Shown piece after piece: positions 52,574-60,922 of a stretch of DNA of 64,000 nt (its first letter is position 1; every line of letters starts with the position of its first letter). The stretch is from Rhizobium sp. (GTDB lineage: Bacteria; Pseudomonadota; Alphaproteobacteria; Rhizobiales; Rhizobiaceae), in NCBI GenBank assembly GCA_027533385.1, contig JAPZUE010000004.1, positions 62,001 through 126,000 on the forward strand, in the 5' to 3' direction. Below the pieces are notes generated by a model. The model was not told the DNA's origin. It was given only the letters and a program-made list of their open reading frames with translations, and ran no database searches. A program made the position numbers and the translations under genes.

Positions 52574-53209
52574 TTAGCGGGCAATGGTGCTGGGAACGGC
52601 GACGGCGTCGACCGTGTCGCCCTCTCCGGTGACGACGATGGTCACGCCGGCGAGGCGCTTGAATTCGACCTTGTCGAGCTTGGCGAGGTCCTTGTCGCCG
52701 TCACGAACGACGAGATCGACGGCAAGCGGCGCGCGCAGAGCGACCGACTTGGAGCCGCCGCTGTCGACATCAGATACTGCTTCTGCTCCCGCCTGGGGAA
52801 CAAAGAGGTCGATCGCGGCCTTTTCGGTGAGGTTATAGAGGGAGAGCGTCGCCTTGGCCGGGTTCCTGGTCATGTCGTCGACGACGGTTGTCGCGCCATC
52901 CTTGGTGACGACCACGGAGTAGAACTTGCCGGCGCTCGCCTGGACGGTGCCCTTGCCGAGGCTGGAGGAGACCGGGATGTCGCCGGGTGCAACGGCCACA
53001 TAGGGTGACACCCCATCCTCGAGCTGGTTGAAGGCGCTGTTCTGTACGGATGCCGTCGTCGCGCCCGGTGCGATTACGCGCACGAAGGCCGAGTTGGGAT
53101 CGAGCGGCTTTTCGTAAAGGCCGCCGTCATCGGACCAGGCAGCGGTCGAGAAGGCGAGGGTTGCGGTGAGCGAAACGAAGGCAACGCGGGTCGAGGTCTT
53201 GGTCATCAT
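52574..53209 (-). CDS. algF: Alginate O-acetylation protein AlgF
   Basis: A 211-aa periplasmic protein with a signal peptide (VAFVSLTATLAFSTAAWS) and the AlgF pattern: GGLYEKPLDPNSAFVRVI followed by two beta-rich domains. In Pseudomonas AlgF is needed with AlgI, AlgJ and AlgX for O-acetylation of alginate and is thought to act as an adaptor. It overlaps algX by ATGA and starts at tandem ATGs with GGAGA upstream. Confidence 0.9.
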   Translation of the reverse strand: MMTKTSTRVAFVSLTATLAFSTAAWSDDGGLYEKPLDPNSAFVRVIAPGATTASVQNSAFNQLEDGVSPYVAVAPGDIPVSSSLGKGTVQASAGKFYSVVVTKDGATTVVDDMTRNPAKATLSLYNLTEKAAIDLFVPQAGAEAVSDVDSGGSKSVALRAPLAVDLVVRDGDKDLAKLDKVEFKRLAGVTIVVTGEGDTVDAVAVPSTIAR

Positions 53210-54576
53210 GACTGTTCTCCAGTGTTGGTCTTGCAGATGGACAGGGATGAGGTTTCGCCGGCCGGCGCATCGAAGGTCACTTCGACCTTCTGCAGGGAGC
53301 CTTCCGGGAAGCCGGCGAGCGAAAAGAAGTAGCGACCGGTCGAGCGCAGTCGGTCGCCGCGCTCGATCGAGCGGGTGCGGACGGTGCCGTCCACACCTGT
53401 CAGGGTGAATGTGGCCTTGCGGCTGGTGTCGCTGCCGATGTCGGCAAGAATGACGTCGTCGTGGTCGAGCTGGATGGTCGACAGGTCCGCCTCAACTGCG
53501 TTTTCGCCCTTGGCGCTGGCCGGGATCGCGGCACTGCATTCGCCGCGCGAGGCTGCGATGATTTCGGCCCAGGGGGCGCCGCCATACTGGCCGAGATTGT
53601 TGTAGATCGGGTTTTCCCAGATCAGGAAGCGCGGACGGCGCTCCTGGAATTCACGGGAGGTGATGTAGGAGATGATCGAGCCGAACTGGTTGCCGCCGGA
53701 AATCGAGTAGTTTTCCACCGGCACACCCGTCCAGTGCTCGATATAGCCGGAGAAATTGCTGATCGGCTTGTCCGAGTAACTGGTGCCGATGAGCGCGATC
53801 GTCGCTTCGTCGCTGCTGCCGAAGATGTCCATGGAACCGGCTTCGGCTGTCGGGTCTTCCACACGAATGGTTTCATAGGTATGCGCCGTCACCGTCGGGA
53901 CGTGCGATACGCAATGCTTCTGCAGCAGTTCTCTCATGCTGGAGAATTCTTCCGGGGGCGGGACCTCCCTCATGTCGAAGCGGACGGGGGTCACGTCGCC
54001 ATAGGCCGGCAGCGCCTTCAGCGCTTCGCCGATCGCCTTGGCCGCGACGTCTGCGCCATGGGCGGTCCAGTGGAAGTCGGCCTCGAAGAAGGAATACTCG
54101 CCGAAACCGTTGCGATTGTTGTTTCGCATCGGTGTCGCGATATCGACGGCGGCTACACCTCTCTCCTTCAGGCGGCGCACCACGTCATCGTAGATTTCGG
54201 TGGCGATTCCCGCATCGAAGCCATAGAGCGACGCGCGGGCCGGAACCAGTTCGGGGAGCACCTGCGACTTGGTCGGAAGTGGCACATAAACAAGTGTCGT
54301 GCCGTTTTTCTCCAGCGCCTTGGCCATCTCTGCCAGATGTTCGACGGTCTGGTCGGTGAAGGCATGCTGAAGGCGCAGGTCGGCGAGGATGCGGAAGAAC
54401 ATGCCATCCTTGCCCTCGATCATCTGGAGCTCTGCGATCTCTTCCAGGCTGCGGCATCCAAAGGATGATGGTGGCTGACCACCTGGCGTCTCTGCCCGGA
54501 CCTGACTGGCTGCCGCCATCAGGACGGCGGCAAGTGCGGTGCCGGCGAGAATGCGGGTCTTGCGAACTCGAGTCAT
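53206..54576 (-). CDS. algX: Alginate O-acetyltransferase AlgX
   Basis: A 456-aa periplasmic SGNH-like acetyltransferase with a C-terminal carbohydrate-binding module. The signal peptide is ILAGTALAAVLMAAASQVRA. Catalytic residues are visible: Asp167 and His169 in EADFHW, and Ser266 in LIGTSYS, matching the AlgX triad in order and spacing. AlgX transfers acetyl from the membrane-side machinery to polymer hydroxyls. The intact triad suggests the polymer is O-acetylated. It overlaps both its neighbours (ATGA). Confidence 0.93.
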   Translation of the reverse strand: MTRVRKTRILAGTALAAVLMAAASQVRAETPGGQPPSSFGCRSLEEIAELQMIEGKDGMFFRILADLRLQHAFTDQTVEHLAEMAKALEKNGTTLVYVPLPTKSQVLPELVPARASLYGFDAGIATEIYDDVVRRLKERGVAAVDIATPMRNNNRNGFGEYSFFEADFHWTAHGADVAAKAIGEALKALPAYGDVTPVRFDMREVPPPEEFSSMRELLQKHCVSHVPTVTAHTYETIRVEDPTAEAGSMDIFGSSDEATIALIGTSYSDKPISNFSGYIEHWTGVPVENYSISGGNQFGSIISYITSREFQERRPRFLIWENPIYNNLGQYGGAPWAEIIAASRGECSAAIPASAKGENAVEADLSTIQLDHDDVILADIGSDTSRKATFTLTGVDGTVRTRSIERGDRLRSTGRYFFSLAGFPEGSLQKVEVTFDAPAGETSSLSICKTNTGEQS

Positions 54577-55352
54577 GGCTGAACCTCCGCGGTCGTTTCA
54601 CTGGGGTTGGACTGCAACTGGGCGAGCAGATTGCCGGCTGCCGCCTTCATGCCGATGCTGCCGTTCTCTTCGGCGATCTCGAGAAAGCGGGCGGCCTGCG
54701 CGGTCTGGTCGGATGTCCGATCGCGATCCGACAGCAGGAGCACGGCCAGCTTGAAGGCCGTGTCGCCATTCTTCTTTCCCACGCCCGATGCGAGAAGACC
54801 TTCGAGCTCGTCGCGCTTGTCGCCGAAGCGCCGGCCTTCGCTGTAGAGCCGGACGAGCCCTTCGACGGCCTGTTCGTTGCCCTTGCGGGCCTGGCGCCGC
54901 AGCGCGGCCTCCGCGCTCTCAAGATGAGACGGCTGCAGTTCGAGGCTGCCATCATTCAGGATCGTCATCATGTGGCGCACGGCATATCCCCGGTCCTGAT
55001 AGGCAGCGATGGCGAAATAGTGCAGCGCGTGGGTCGCAAGCTTCGGGTCGCCCTGCTTCTGGATCCGCTCGGCGAGCTTGAAGGCGCCGACACCATCCCT
55101 GGCGTCGGCCAGCGCCTGAAGCTCTGCATAGGAGACCTTCTTTCCGGCGAGCAGGCGCTTGCGGGCCGCCTGGAGAGGAAGCGGCAGATGCGAGGCCGGC
55201 CCAATCGTCTTGCGCTTGGCAGGCTTTGCCGGCTCGGCGGCTTCCGGCGGGTTGCGCGGAAAGAAGGGTTTTACCGCATGAGCCGGAGAGGCGCCGATCA
55301 GGGGTGCCGCAAGCAAGGTTGTCCAGAGCAGGCGGGCGAGCCGGTCAGACAT
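54573..55352 (-). CDS. Small Sel1-repeat protein of the alginate-type operon
   Basis: A 259-aa protein with a signal peptide (LLWTTLLAAPLIGASPAHA), a Pro/Ala/Lys-rich spacer and Sel1-like repeats (ALHYFAIAAYQDRGYAVRHM, AVEGLVRLYSEGRRFGDK, TAFKLAVLLLSDRDRT). It is placed between algJ and algX. It could be a second AlgK-like scaffold or an adaptor for the acetylation complex; the family is too general to tell. The ATG overlaps the end of algJ by 8 nt. No lipobox Cys. Confidence 0.82.
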   Translation of the reverse strand: MSDRLARLLWTTLLAAPLIGASPAHAVKPFFPRNPPEAAEPAKPAKRKTIGPASHLPLPLQAARKRLLAGKKVSYAELQALADARDGVGAFKLAERIQKQGDPKLATHALHYFAIAAYQDRGYAVRHMMTILNDGSLELQPSHLESAEAALRRQARKGNEQAVEGLVRLYSEGRRFGDKRDELEGLLASGVGKKNGDTAFKLAVLLLSDRDRTSDQTAQAARFLEIAEENGSIGMKAAAGNLLAQLQSNPSETTAEVQP

Positions 55353-56469
55353 TGCCGCCCTCCGCCTTTTCACCCGCACGTTGCCAAAGGCTTTCCGTGC
55401 CGAGGTAGCGGACAGGAAACTCCCAGACGATGACGCTTGGCATGGTTTCGTCGAGCGCGGTTCCGGCAAGCAGGTCCATCATGGGAACGCCGGGGCCCAG
55501 GCCCTCCTTGGCGACATTGACCACATCCGCCTTTACGGCCTGGCGCAGGAAATCGGCGAAGGACCAGGTCTCGTTGGCGCTGTAGCTGGTGCCGACCAGC
55601 ATCACCGGCACGGAGCTGTCATCGCCGAAAATGTCGGAGCCCGAGGCGTCTGCGCTCACCGATGTGCGGTAGATCGGTACGCTTTCTTCCGCGAGGCCGA
55701 CGCGCGGCGCGTAATCCGGTGAGGTGACGAACTTCGTCAGGTCGCCCCAGAGCGAAACGGGCGTCTGCCACTGTGCCGTCAATTCCTGCGAAGGCAGGTC
55801 GACACCGGTCTTCTGAATGCTGGACTGGATCGCTTCTGCCGCCGCCTTGGCGCCGGCCGGCGACCAGTGCGTGTCGGATTTCAGGAAGACCTCGCCGAAG
55901 GGTTTGGCCGACAGCAAGGCTGTGCGCATGTCGGCGACGGTTACGTCGCGCTGCCCGAGCGCCGCGGTGAACGCGCCATAGGCGTCCGCCATAGTAGCAC
56001 TGCGCAGAAGCGAGGGGACCTCTTCGACATAGATGTCCGACTTTGCCGGCAGGGGAGCCAGAACCAGCGTTATGCCGCGAGCTTGCAGATCATCGCGGAT
56101 CTTGGCGATGCGGTCGGCTGCGTCATCGATTTCCGTGGCCGGGACTCTCTTGAACTCTTCGGCCGTGAAGAACCAGCCCTCGTCGCCGACGATCACGCCC
56201 TTTCGACCGGCACCGAGAAGGGCATAACGGACATTGCCGAAGAGGCCGACCGATGGTGCGCGATGGGGAAGCTCGTTCTTGTAGACCGTGTCCAGGTCTC
56301 GTGTGGCTTCACCGTCGATCACATAGGAGAGGGACAGATTGTTCGGTTCCGAGGCCTGGGCCGCCGGCGATGCCACGTCCAATAGCAGGGTCGAGTTGGC
56401 ATAGAGGGCATAGCCGAAGAAGGTGCTCGGCAGAAGGAAGAGGGCTGTGTACTGGCGCAGACTGGGCAT
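55345..56469 (-). CDS. algJ: Alginate O-acetyltransferase AlgJ
   Basis: A 374-aa protein with an N-terminal signal anchor (LFLLPSTFFGYALYA) and a periplasmic SGNH-like domain. Asp199/His201 in KSDTHWS and Ser295 in LVGTSYS form the expected triad. With AlgI it moves acetyl groups to the periplasm. It is a paralogue of AlgX (53206) but lacks the carbohydrate-binding module. AGGAG precedes the ATG by 7 nt. It lies 13 nt after algI. Confidence 0.93.
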   Translation of the reverse strand: MPSLRQYTALFLLPSTFFGYALYANSTLLLDVASPAAQASEPNNLSLSYVIDGEATRDLDTVYKNELPHRAPSVGLFGNVRYALLGAGRKGVIVGDEGWFFTAEEFKRVPATEIDDAADRIAKIRDDLQARGITLVLAPLPAKSDIYVEEVPSLLRSATMADAYGAFTAALGQRDVTVADMRTALLSAKPFGEVFLKSDTHWSPAGAKAAAEAIQSSIQKTGVDLPSQELTAQWQTPVSLWGDLTKFVTSPDYAPRVGLAEESVPIYRTSVSADASGSDIFGDDSSVPVMLVGTSYSANETWSFADFLRQAVKADVVNVAKEGLGPGVPMMDLLAGTALDETMPSVIVWEFPVRYLGTESLWQRAGEKAEGGNV

Positions 56470-56482
56470 GATTTTGCTCCTG

Positions 56483-57931
56483 TCAGAACTGGAAGTAGAG
56501 GAAGGGTGACGCAGATTGTTCGGCGAGCCGCGCGATGGTCACGGCCAGCAGAGCGGTCATGGCCAGCGGGTAGGCGATGGACGGAGCCGCGATGATCGAC
56601 CCGTCCGGCGCTACCTTTGGCTGACCGGCCAGCGGTACGCGGTCCGGATCGGTCAGGTGCTTGAAGCGCGGTTCCATCACCACGGCGATCACGGCGAGCA
56701 GGATGAAGACCAGATGTTCCTGATTGACGCTTGCCAGGAATTCGAGGCTGGGCGCCATGCCGTTCAGTCCGAGCATGCCGGCATAGACGGAGAAGGCTTC
56801 GCTGACGCTTGTGGCGCGGAACATGACCCAGCCGATCACGACGAGGAGCAGGGTGGCAGGCACCGTCAGCATCTTGCTGAGGTTGGCGCGGGCGTAGCCG
56901 GTGTAGCGTTCGATCGCCAGCCAGGCCCCATGCCAGGCGCCCCAGAGAACAAAGGTCCAGGCCGCACCGTGCCAGAGGCCGCCGAGCAGCATGACCAGAA
57001 AGAGGTTCAGGTAGGTGCGAAGGGGACCTTTACGGTTGCCACCGAGCGGAATGTAGAGATAGTCGCGCAGCCAGGTTGAGAGGCTGATGTGCCAACGCTG
57101 CCAGAATTCGGTGATCGAGGTGCTGATATAGGGCGTGTCGAAGTTGCGGATGAACTTGAAGCCCATCATCAGACCAAGCCCGATGGCCATGTCCGAGTAG
57201 CCGGAGAAGTCGAAATAGAGCTGCAGCGTATAGGCAGCGGCGCCAAGCCAGCCCTCGACGAAGGTGACGGTGCCCGAAGCAAAGGCTGCATCGGCGACCG
57301 GGGCGATCGAGTCCGCCAGCAGCACTTTCTTGGCAAGGCCGATGGTGAAGATGCCAAGGCCGGTCGAGAAGAGCGTCAGGCTGTGGGTTCGTTCATGGAA
57401 CTGGTCGGCCAGATCCTTGAAGCGCAGGATCGGGCCCGCGATCAGCTGCGGGAAGAGCGCGATGAAGGCGGCGAAGTCGACAAAGCTGCGCGTCGCCGGC
57501 GTATCCTTGCGATAGACGTCGATGACATAACCGACGGCCTGGAAGACGTAGAAGGAGATGCCGATCGGCAGGATCAGGCGCCAGTGAACACCGAGTTCAT
57601 CAGGCGTCGTGCCAAGCAGTTCGGCAAAGCTGTCGATGAAGAAGTTCAGATACTTGAACACGCCGAGCACGGAGAGGCAGCCGACGACGCCCAGGATCAG
57701 TGGGATCTTGGCCCGGGCCTGGCCCTCCCAGCGTTCAATGAGCAGGCCGCAGCCATAGGCCCAGGCGGTAACGCCCACGAACAAGATCAGGAAGTCCGGC
57801 CGCCACCAGCAATAAAAGATGTAGGAGCCGATGAGAATGGTCCACGACTTCAAGCGGTCCGGCGTGAGGTAGTAGGCGACCAGGAACAAAGGCAGGAATA
57901 GAAACAGGAAAGTCTCGGAGGAAAAGACCAT
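56483..57931 (-). CDS. algI: Alginate O-acetyltransferase AlgI (MBOAT)
   Basis: A 482-aa polytopic membrane-bound O-acyltransferase. The N-terminal MVFSSETFLFLFLPLFL and the later YFDFSGYSDMAIGLGLMMGF are diagnostic. The essential His321 is in GGLWHGAAWTFVLWG. It passes acetyl from a cytoplasmic donor across the membrane to AlgJ/AlgX. The ATG at 57929-57931 has GGGAG 6 nt upstream and lies just after the algG stop. Confidence 0.95.
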   Translation of the reverse strand: MVFSSETFLFLFLPLFLVAYYLTPDRLKSWTILIGSYIFYCWWRPDFLILFVGVTAWAYGCGLLIERWEGQARAKIPLILGVVGCLSVLGVFKYLNFFIDSFAELLGTTPDELGVHWRLILPIGISFYVFQAVGYVIDVYRKDTPATRSFVDFAAFIALFPQLIAGPILRFKDLADQFHERTHSLTLFSTGLGIFTIGLAKKVLLADSIAPVADAAFASGTVTFVEGWLGAAAYTLQLYFDFSGYSDMAIGLGLMMGFKFIRNFDTPYISTSITEFWQRWHISLSTWLRDYLYIPLGGNRKGPLRTYLNLFLVMLLGGLWHGAAWTFVLWGAWHGAWLAIERYTGYARANLSKMLTVPATLLLVVIGWVMFRATSVSEAFSVYAGMLGLNGMAPSLEFLASVNQEHLVFILLAVIAVVMEPRFKHLTDPDRVPLAGQPKVAPDGSIIAAPSIAYPLAMTALLAVTIARLAEQSASPFLYFQF

Positions 57932-57933
57932 TG

Positions 57934-59442
57934 TCAGCTCCCGGTTTTGCAATCCACCGGAGCGGCGGATGACGTGTTGGCGTGAATGGTGAGCGCCGTG
58001 GCCGCAGCGTTTGCAGAGGCGGCGATGTGCAGGAGTTCGGGGACGAAAGGTGCGAATTCGCCGTCAAGCAGGACCGGCGACTGGCCGGCAAAGTCGTTGG
58101 CCTTCAACGCCACTTCGCTGGCCGAACCGCCATGAATTCCCGACTTGTTGGCGGAGAATGCGTTGCCATCGACGACCACCCGGGCATTCGGCTCCTGGTC
58201 GATGATCGAGATCCCGGCGCCGGCATTGGCGATGAGGTCGTTATGCAAGAGGGTAAGCCCGTTGCTCGCACGCAGCTTGATGCCGACCTGGCTGTTCGAG
58301 ATGACGATGTTGTCTAAGATCGTCACACAGGCGCTGCGGACGATCGAGATGCCGCCGCGGCCATTGCCTGACATGAGGTTCCCGGCGATCGTTACGTCGC
58401 GCACGTCGTTGGCCACGAAGATGCCGCTGCCGCGATTGCCGATCAGGATGTTGCCGGACAGTTCGATCGACGAACTGGTGTTCTGGATGTCGATTGCCTG
58501 GGCTTCGGTGGTGCCAGAGATCACATTGTCCCTGAGCTCCGCTCCGGTCACGCCTTTCAGCGCGATCGCCGGACCTGTGCCGCCGGAAAAGCGGTTGCCG
58601 GAGATCACCAAGCGGTGGGTGTTTTCCAAGCTGACACCGGCGACATTCTCGAAGCTGCTATCTGTCAGGTGAGAGGCGATCTTCGACGGGAAGAGTGCTG
58701 CTCCGAGGATGGAGAGGCCGCTGGTTGCACCAGCCCCGCCAAAACCGAGACCCTTGAAGCGGGCGCCGCTGGCCTGCAACGCACCAGTCATGGCGGTTGC
58801 GACGAAGGGACGGAAGGATGTCAGGCCGATGTTGACGCCTGGTGTGGCGGAGATTTCGCCCCGGTCCACGGTCAGAAGGCCGGAATTCAGGATGAAGGCG
58901 CCCTCTGCCGTTGAAAGCTCCAGCGACTGTTCCGGCTCGATGACAAGAGCGGAATCCGACCAGATGACGATCGGCCAATGGGAGATGACCTTGTTCCCTT
59001 TGCGCTCCAATGCGCCGGGCTGGGTCTTGGCGACCTCCGCTTCGAGGTCGGCGAGCGTCATGGCTCCGCCGCGAATGAAGAGGGCGGGCGAGGCATGATT
59101 GATCAGCGCTTTTTCGATCTCAACGTCGAACTGTTGCGCGGTCTGGAGGCGCAACTGCGCGAGCATGAAATCGATCGGCACGGTGTGCAGCTTGCCTTTG
59201 GTCGTCAGACGGTCAAGGGCAGGCGGCGTTCCGGCGCTCGTCCTGTCGACTGCGGCGAAGCGATCAGTGAGGAGCGCGCGGATGTCACCCTTGCGGGCAT
59301 CGGGGTCGCGAAGCTGGACCCCGATGCCCGCAAGGGTGCGTGTCAGCCTGGCCAGTTCCGCGTGGTCGAGGCTCTCGGCACGCAGGCCGGGAGCGGTCGA
59401 CGTCATCAGGAATGCCAGAAAGAGAGGGAGGCCCTTGCGCAT
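57934..59442 (-). CDS. algG: AlgG-like mannuronan C5-epimerase family protein lacking the DPHD motif
   Basis: A 502-aa protein with a signal peptide (LPLFLAFLMTSTAPGLRA) and a right-handed parallel beta-helix (repeats of the type GIFVANDVRDVTIAGN...GISIVRSACVTILDN). It has the AlgG N-terminal region with PIVIWSDSALVIEP. AlgG epimerises mannuronate to guluronate in the polymer, using a DPHD motif. Here the same position (residues 318-321) reads DIQN, so only the first Asp is kept. It may be a structural member of the export complex without activity. The ATG at 59440-59442 with AGGA 6 nt upstream was chosen over one two codons earlier. Confidence 0.88.
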   Translation of the reverse strand: MRKGLPLFLAFLMTSTAPGLRAESLDHAELARLTRTLAGIGVQLRDPDARKGDIRALLTDRFAAVDRTSAGTPPALDRLTTKGKLHTVPIDFMLAQLRLQTAQQFDVEIEKALINHASPALFIRGGAMTLADLEAEVAKTQPGALERKGNKVISHWPIVIWSDSALVIEPEQSLELSTAEGAFILNSGLLTVDRGEISATPGVNIGLTSFRPFVATAMTGALQASGARFKGLGFGGAGATSGLSILGAALFPSKIASHLTDSSFENVAGVSLENTHRLVISGNRFSGGTGPAIALKGVTGAELRDNVISGTTEAQAIDIQNTSSSIELSGNILIGNRGSGIFVANDVRDVTIAGNLMSGNGRGGISIVRSACVTILDNIVISNSQVGIKLRASNGLTLLHNDLIANAGAGISIIDQEPNARVVVDGNAFSANKSGIHGGSASEVALKANDFAGQSPVLLDGEFAPFVPELLHIAASANAAATALTIHANTSSAAPVDCKTGS

Positions 59443-59451
59443 CGCCATTCC

Positions 59452-60864
59452 TCAGCTGTGCACGAGTTGCAGGGTGGCGACGGGTTCCGTTGCCTCGATG
59501 GCGACTTCGCAGACGACTTCGACGAGCTGCATCTCGGTCTCCGGGCCGCAATAGATCGACGCCGTCTCGCCGGCCGGGACCTCGAAATTGTCGCCGATGC
59601 GCAGGGCCCGGGTGATGGCACCTGTCTTGAGCAGGCCCGAACCGGTGGTGACGGTCACCATGCGGTGGGAGGAAAGATCCTCGGTCATCGGCAGCATGGT
59701 GCCGGGCCGCAGCGTCATCATCCGCAGCTCGTAGCCGGGACCCGACTGGACGCGACGGACCTCGCCCCAGGCCATCTGGTTGCGCATGTGCTGGGCAAGT
59801 TCCCGGCGCTTGATGCTTTCGAGTTTCTTGACGATCTGCTTGACTTGCTGGGCCTGATCGCGGGTGGTGATCAGCAGGGCATCGTCGGTGTCGACGACCA
59901 CGACATCATCCATGCCGACAACGGCGACCAGTTTGCCGGAGGCGCGGACATAGGAGTTGCGGGTGTCGATGCTGATGACGTCGCCGCTCAGCACATTGCC
60001 GTCACCGTCCTTCTCGGCGATGTGGTGCAGGGCGTTCCAGGCACCAACATCGCTCCAGGCGACGAGGAGGGGGGCAATCACGGTGCGCGGCGAATGCTCG
60101 AAGACGATGGATTCGGTTGGCAGGTTGGCTGCCGGCAGCAGGGCTTCGGCATTGAGATAGAAGGCGTGCTCTGTCTCGAAGCCGTGGTCGAGCGCATTTT
60201 TCACCGCATCGAAGGTCTTCGGATCGAGGCGCTTGAATTCGGCGATCAGGACGTCGGCGCGGAAGAGGCTGAGGCCCGAGGCCCAGTAGGCGCCGCCCGC
60301 CTCAATGAGAGCCGTTGCAACCTCGACCGGCGGCTTCTCGATGAAGCTCGAGACCTTGCGGGCGCAAGTGAGGTCGTCGAGGGCGCCGCCGTCGACGATG
60401 TAGCCATAGCCCGTTTCCGGATATTCCGGCGGAACACCGAAGAGCACGATGTGGCCCTGTTCGGCTGCCCTGCGGGCTGCCAGCACGTTGGCCGGAAGGT
60501 CACCCTTGACGATGTGGTCGGAGGGGATGACGCAGATCAGCGAGGCGGGATCGGTCCTGGCAAGCGTCAGGGCAGCGGCAAGCACGGCGGGGCCGGTGTT
60601 GCGCGAGATCGGTTCTGCCAATACGCGGGCCGGGCACTTGATGTCGCTCAGTTGACGCAGCACGGTCGCGACATGGGCGCTGCTGACGGCGACGATCGGG
60701 TCGGCAAAGCCGGGAGCGCGATGACGCTCGACCGTTGCATGGAAGAAGGTGGTCTCCGAATTGCCGTCGATCCGCTGGAACTGCTTGGGGTGTTCGGTGC
60801 GGGACAAGGGCCAGAGGCGGGTGCCAATTCCTCCGCAGAGGATAAGGGGGTGAACGTCTTGCAT
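59452..60864 (-). CDS. algA: Mannose-1-phosphate guanylyltransferase with degenerate isomerase domain (AlgA-like)
   Basis: A 470-aa protein. The N-terminal GMP domain is intact: LILCGGIGTRLWPLSRTEHPKQF, the SRNTGPAV signature and SFIEKPPVEVA. It makes GDP-mannose, the substrate of AlgD. The C-terminal cupin is aligned with the phosphomannose isomerase domain, but the metal-binding QxH...EHW cluster (typically QMHHHRAEHW) is replaced by PMTEDLSSHRM, so isomerase activity is doubtful. Mannose-6-phosphate would then have to come from elsewhere. It starts with AGGAG 6 nt before the ATG. Confidence 0.9.
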   Translation of the reverse strand: MQDVHPLILCGGIGTRLWPLSRTEHPKQFQRIDGNSETTFFHATVERHRAPGFADPIVAVSSAHVATVLRQLSDIKCPARVLAEPISRNTGPAVLAAALTLARTDPASLICVIPSDHIVKGDLPANVLAARRAAEQGHIVLFGVPPEYPETGYGYIVDGGALDDLTCARKVSSFIEKPPVEVATALIEAGGAYWASGLSLFRADVLIAEFKRLDPKTFDAVKNALDHGFETEHAFYLNAEALLPAANLPTESIVFEHSPRTVIAPLLVAWSDVGAWNALHHIAEKDGDGNVLSGDVISIDTRNSYVRASGKLVAVVGMDDVVVVDTDDALLITTRDQAQQVKQIVKKLESIKRRELAQHMRNQMAWGEVRRVQSGPGYELRMMTLRPGTMLPMTEDLSSHRMVTVTTGSGLLKTGAITRALRIGDNFEVPAGETASIYCGPETEMQLVEVVCEVAIEATEPVATLQLVHS

Positions 60865-60922
60865 GGCTGCTCCTGTGAATCCGTTGGGGGTTTACGCGGG
60901 ATAGTCTGCCTGGACGGGCTAC

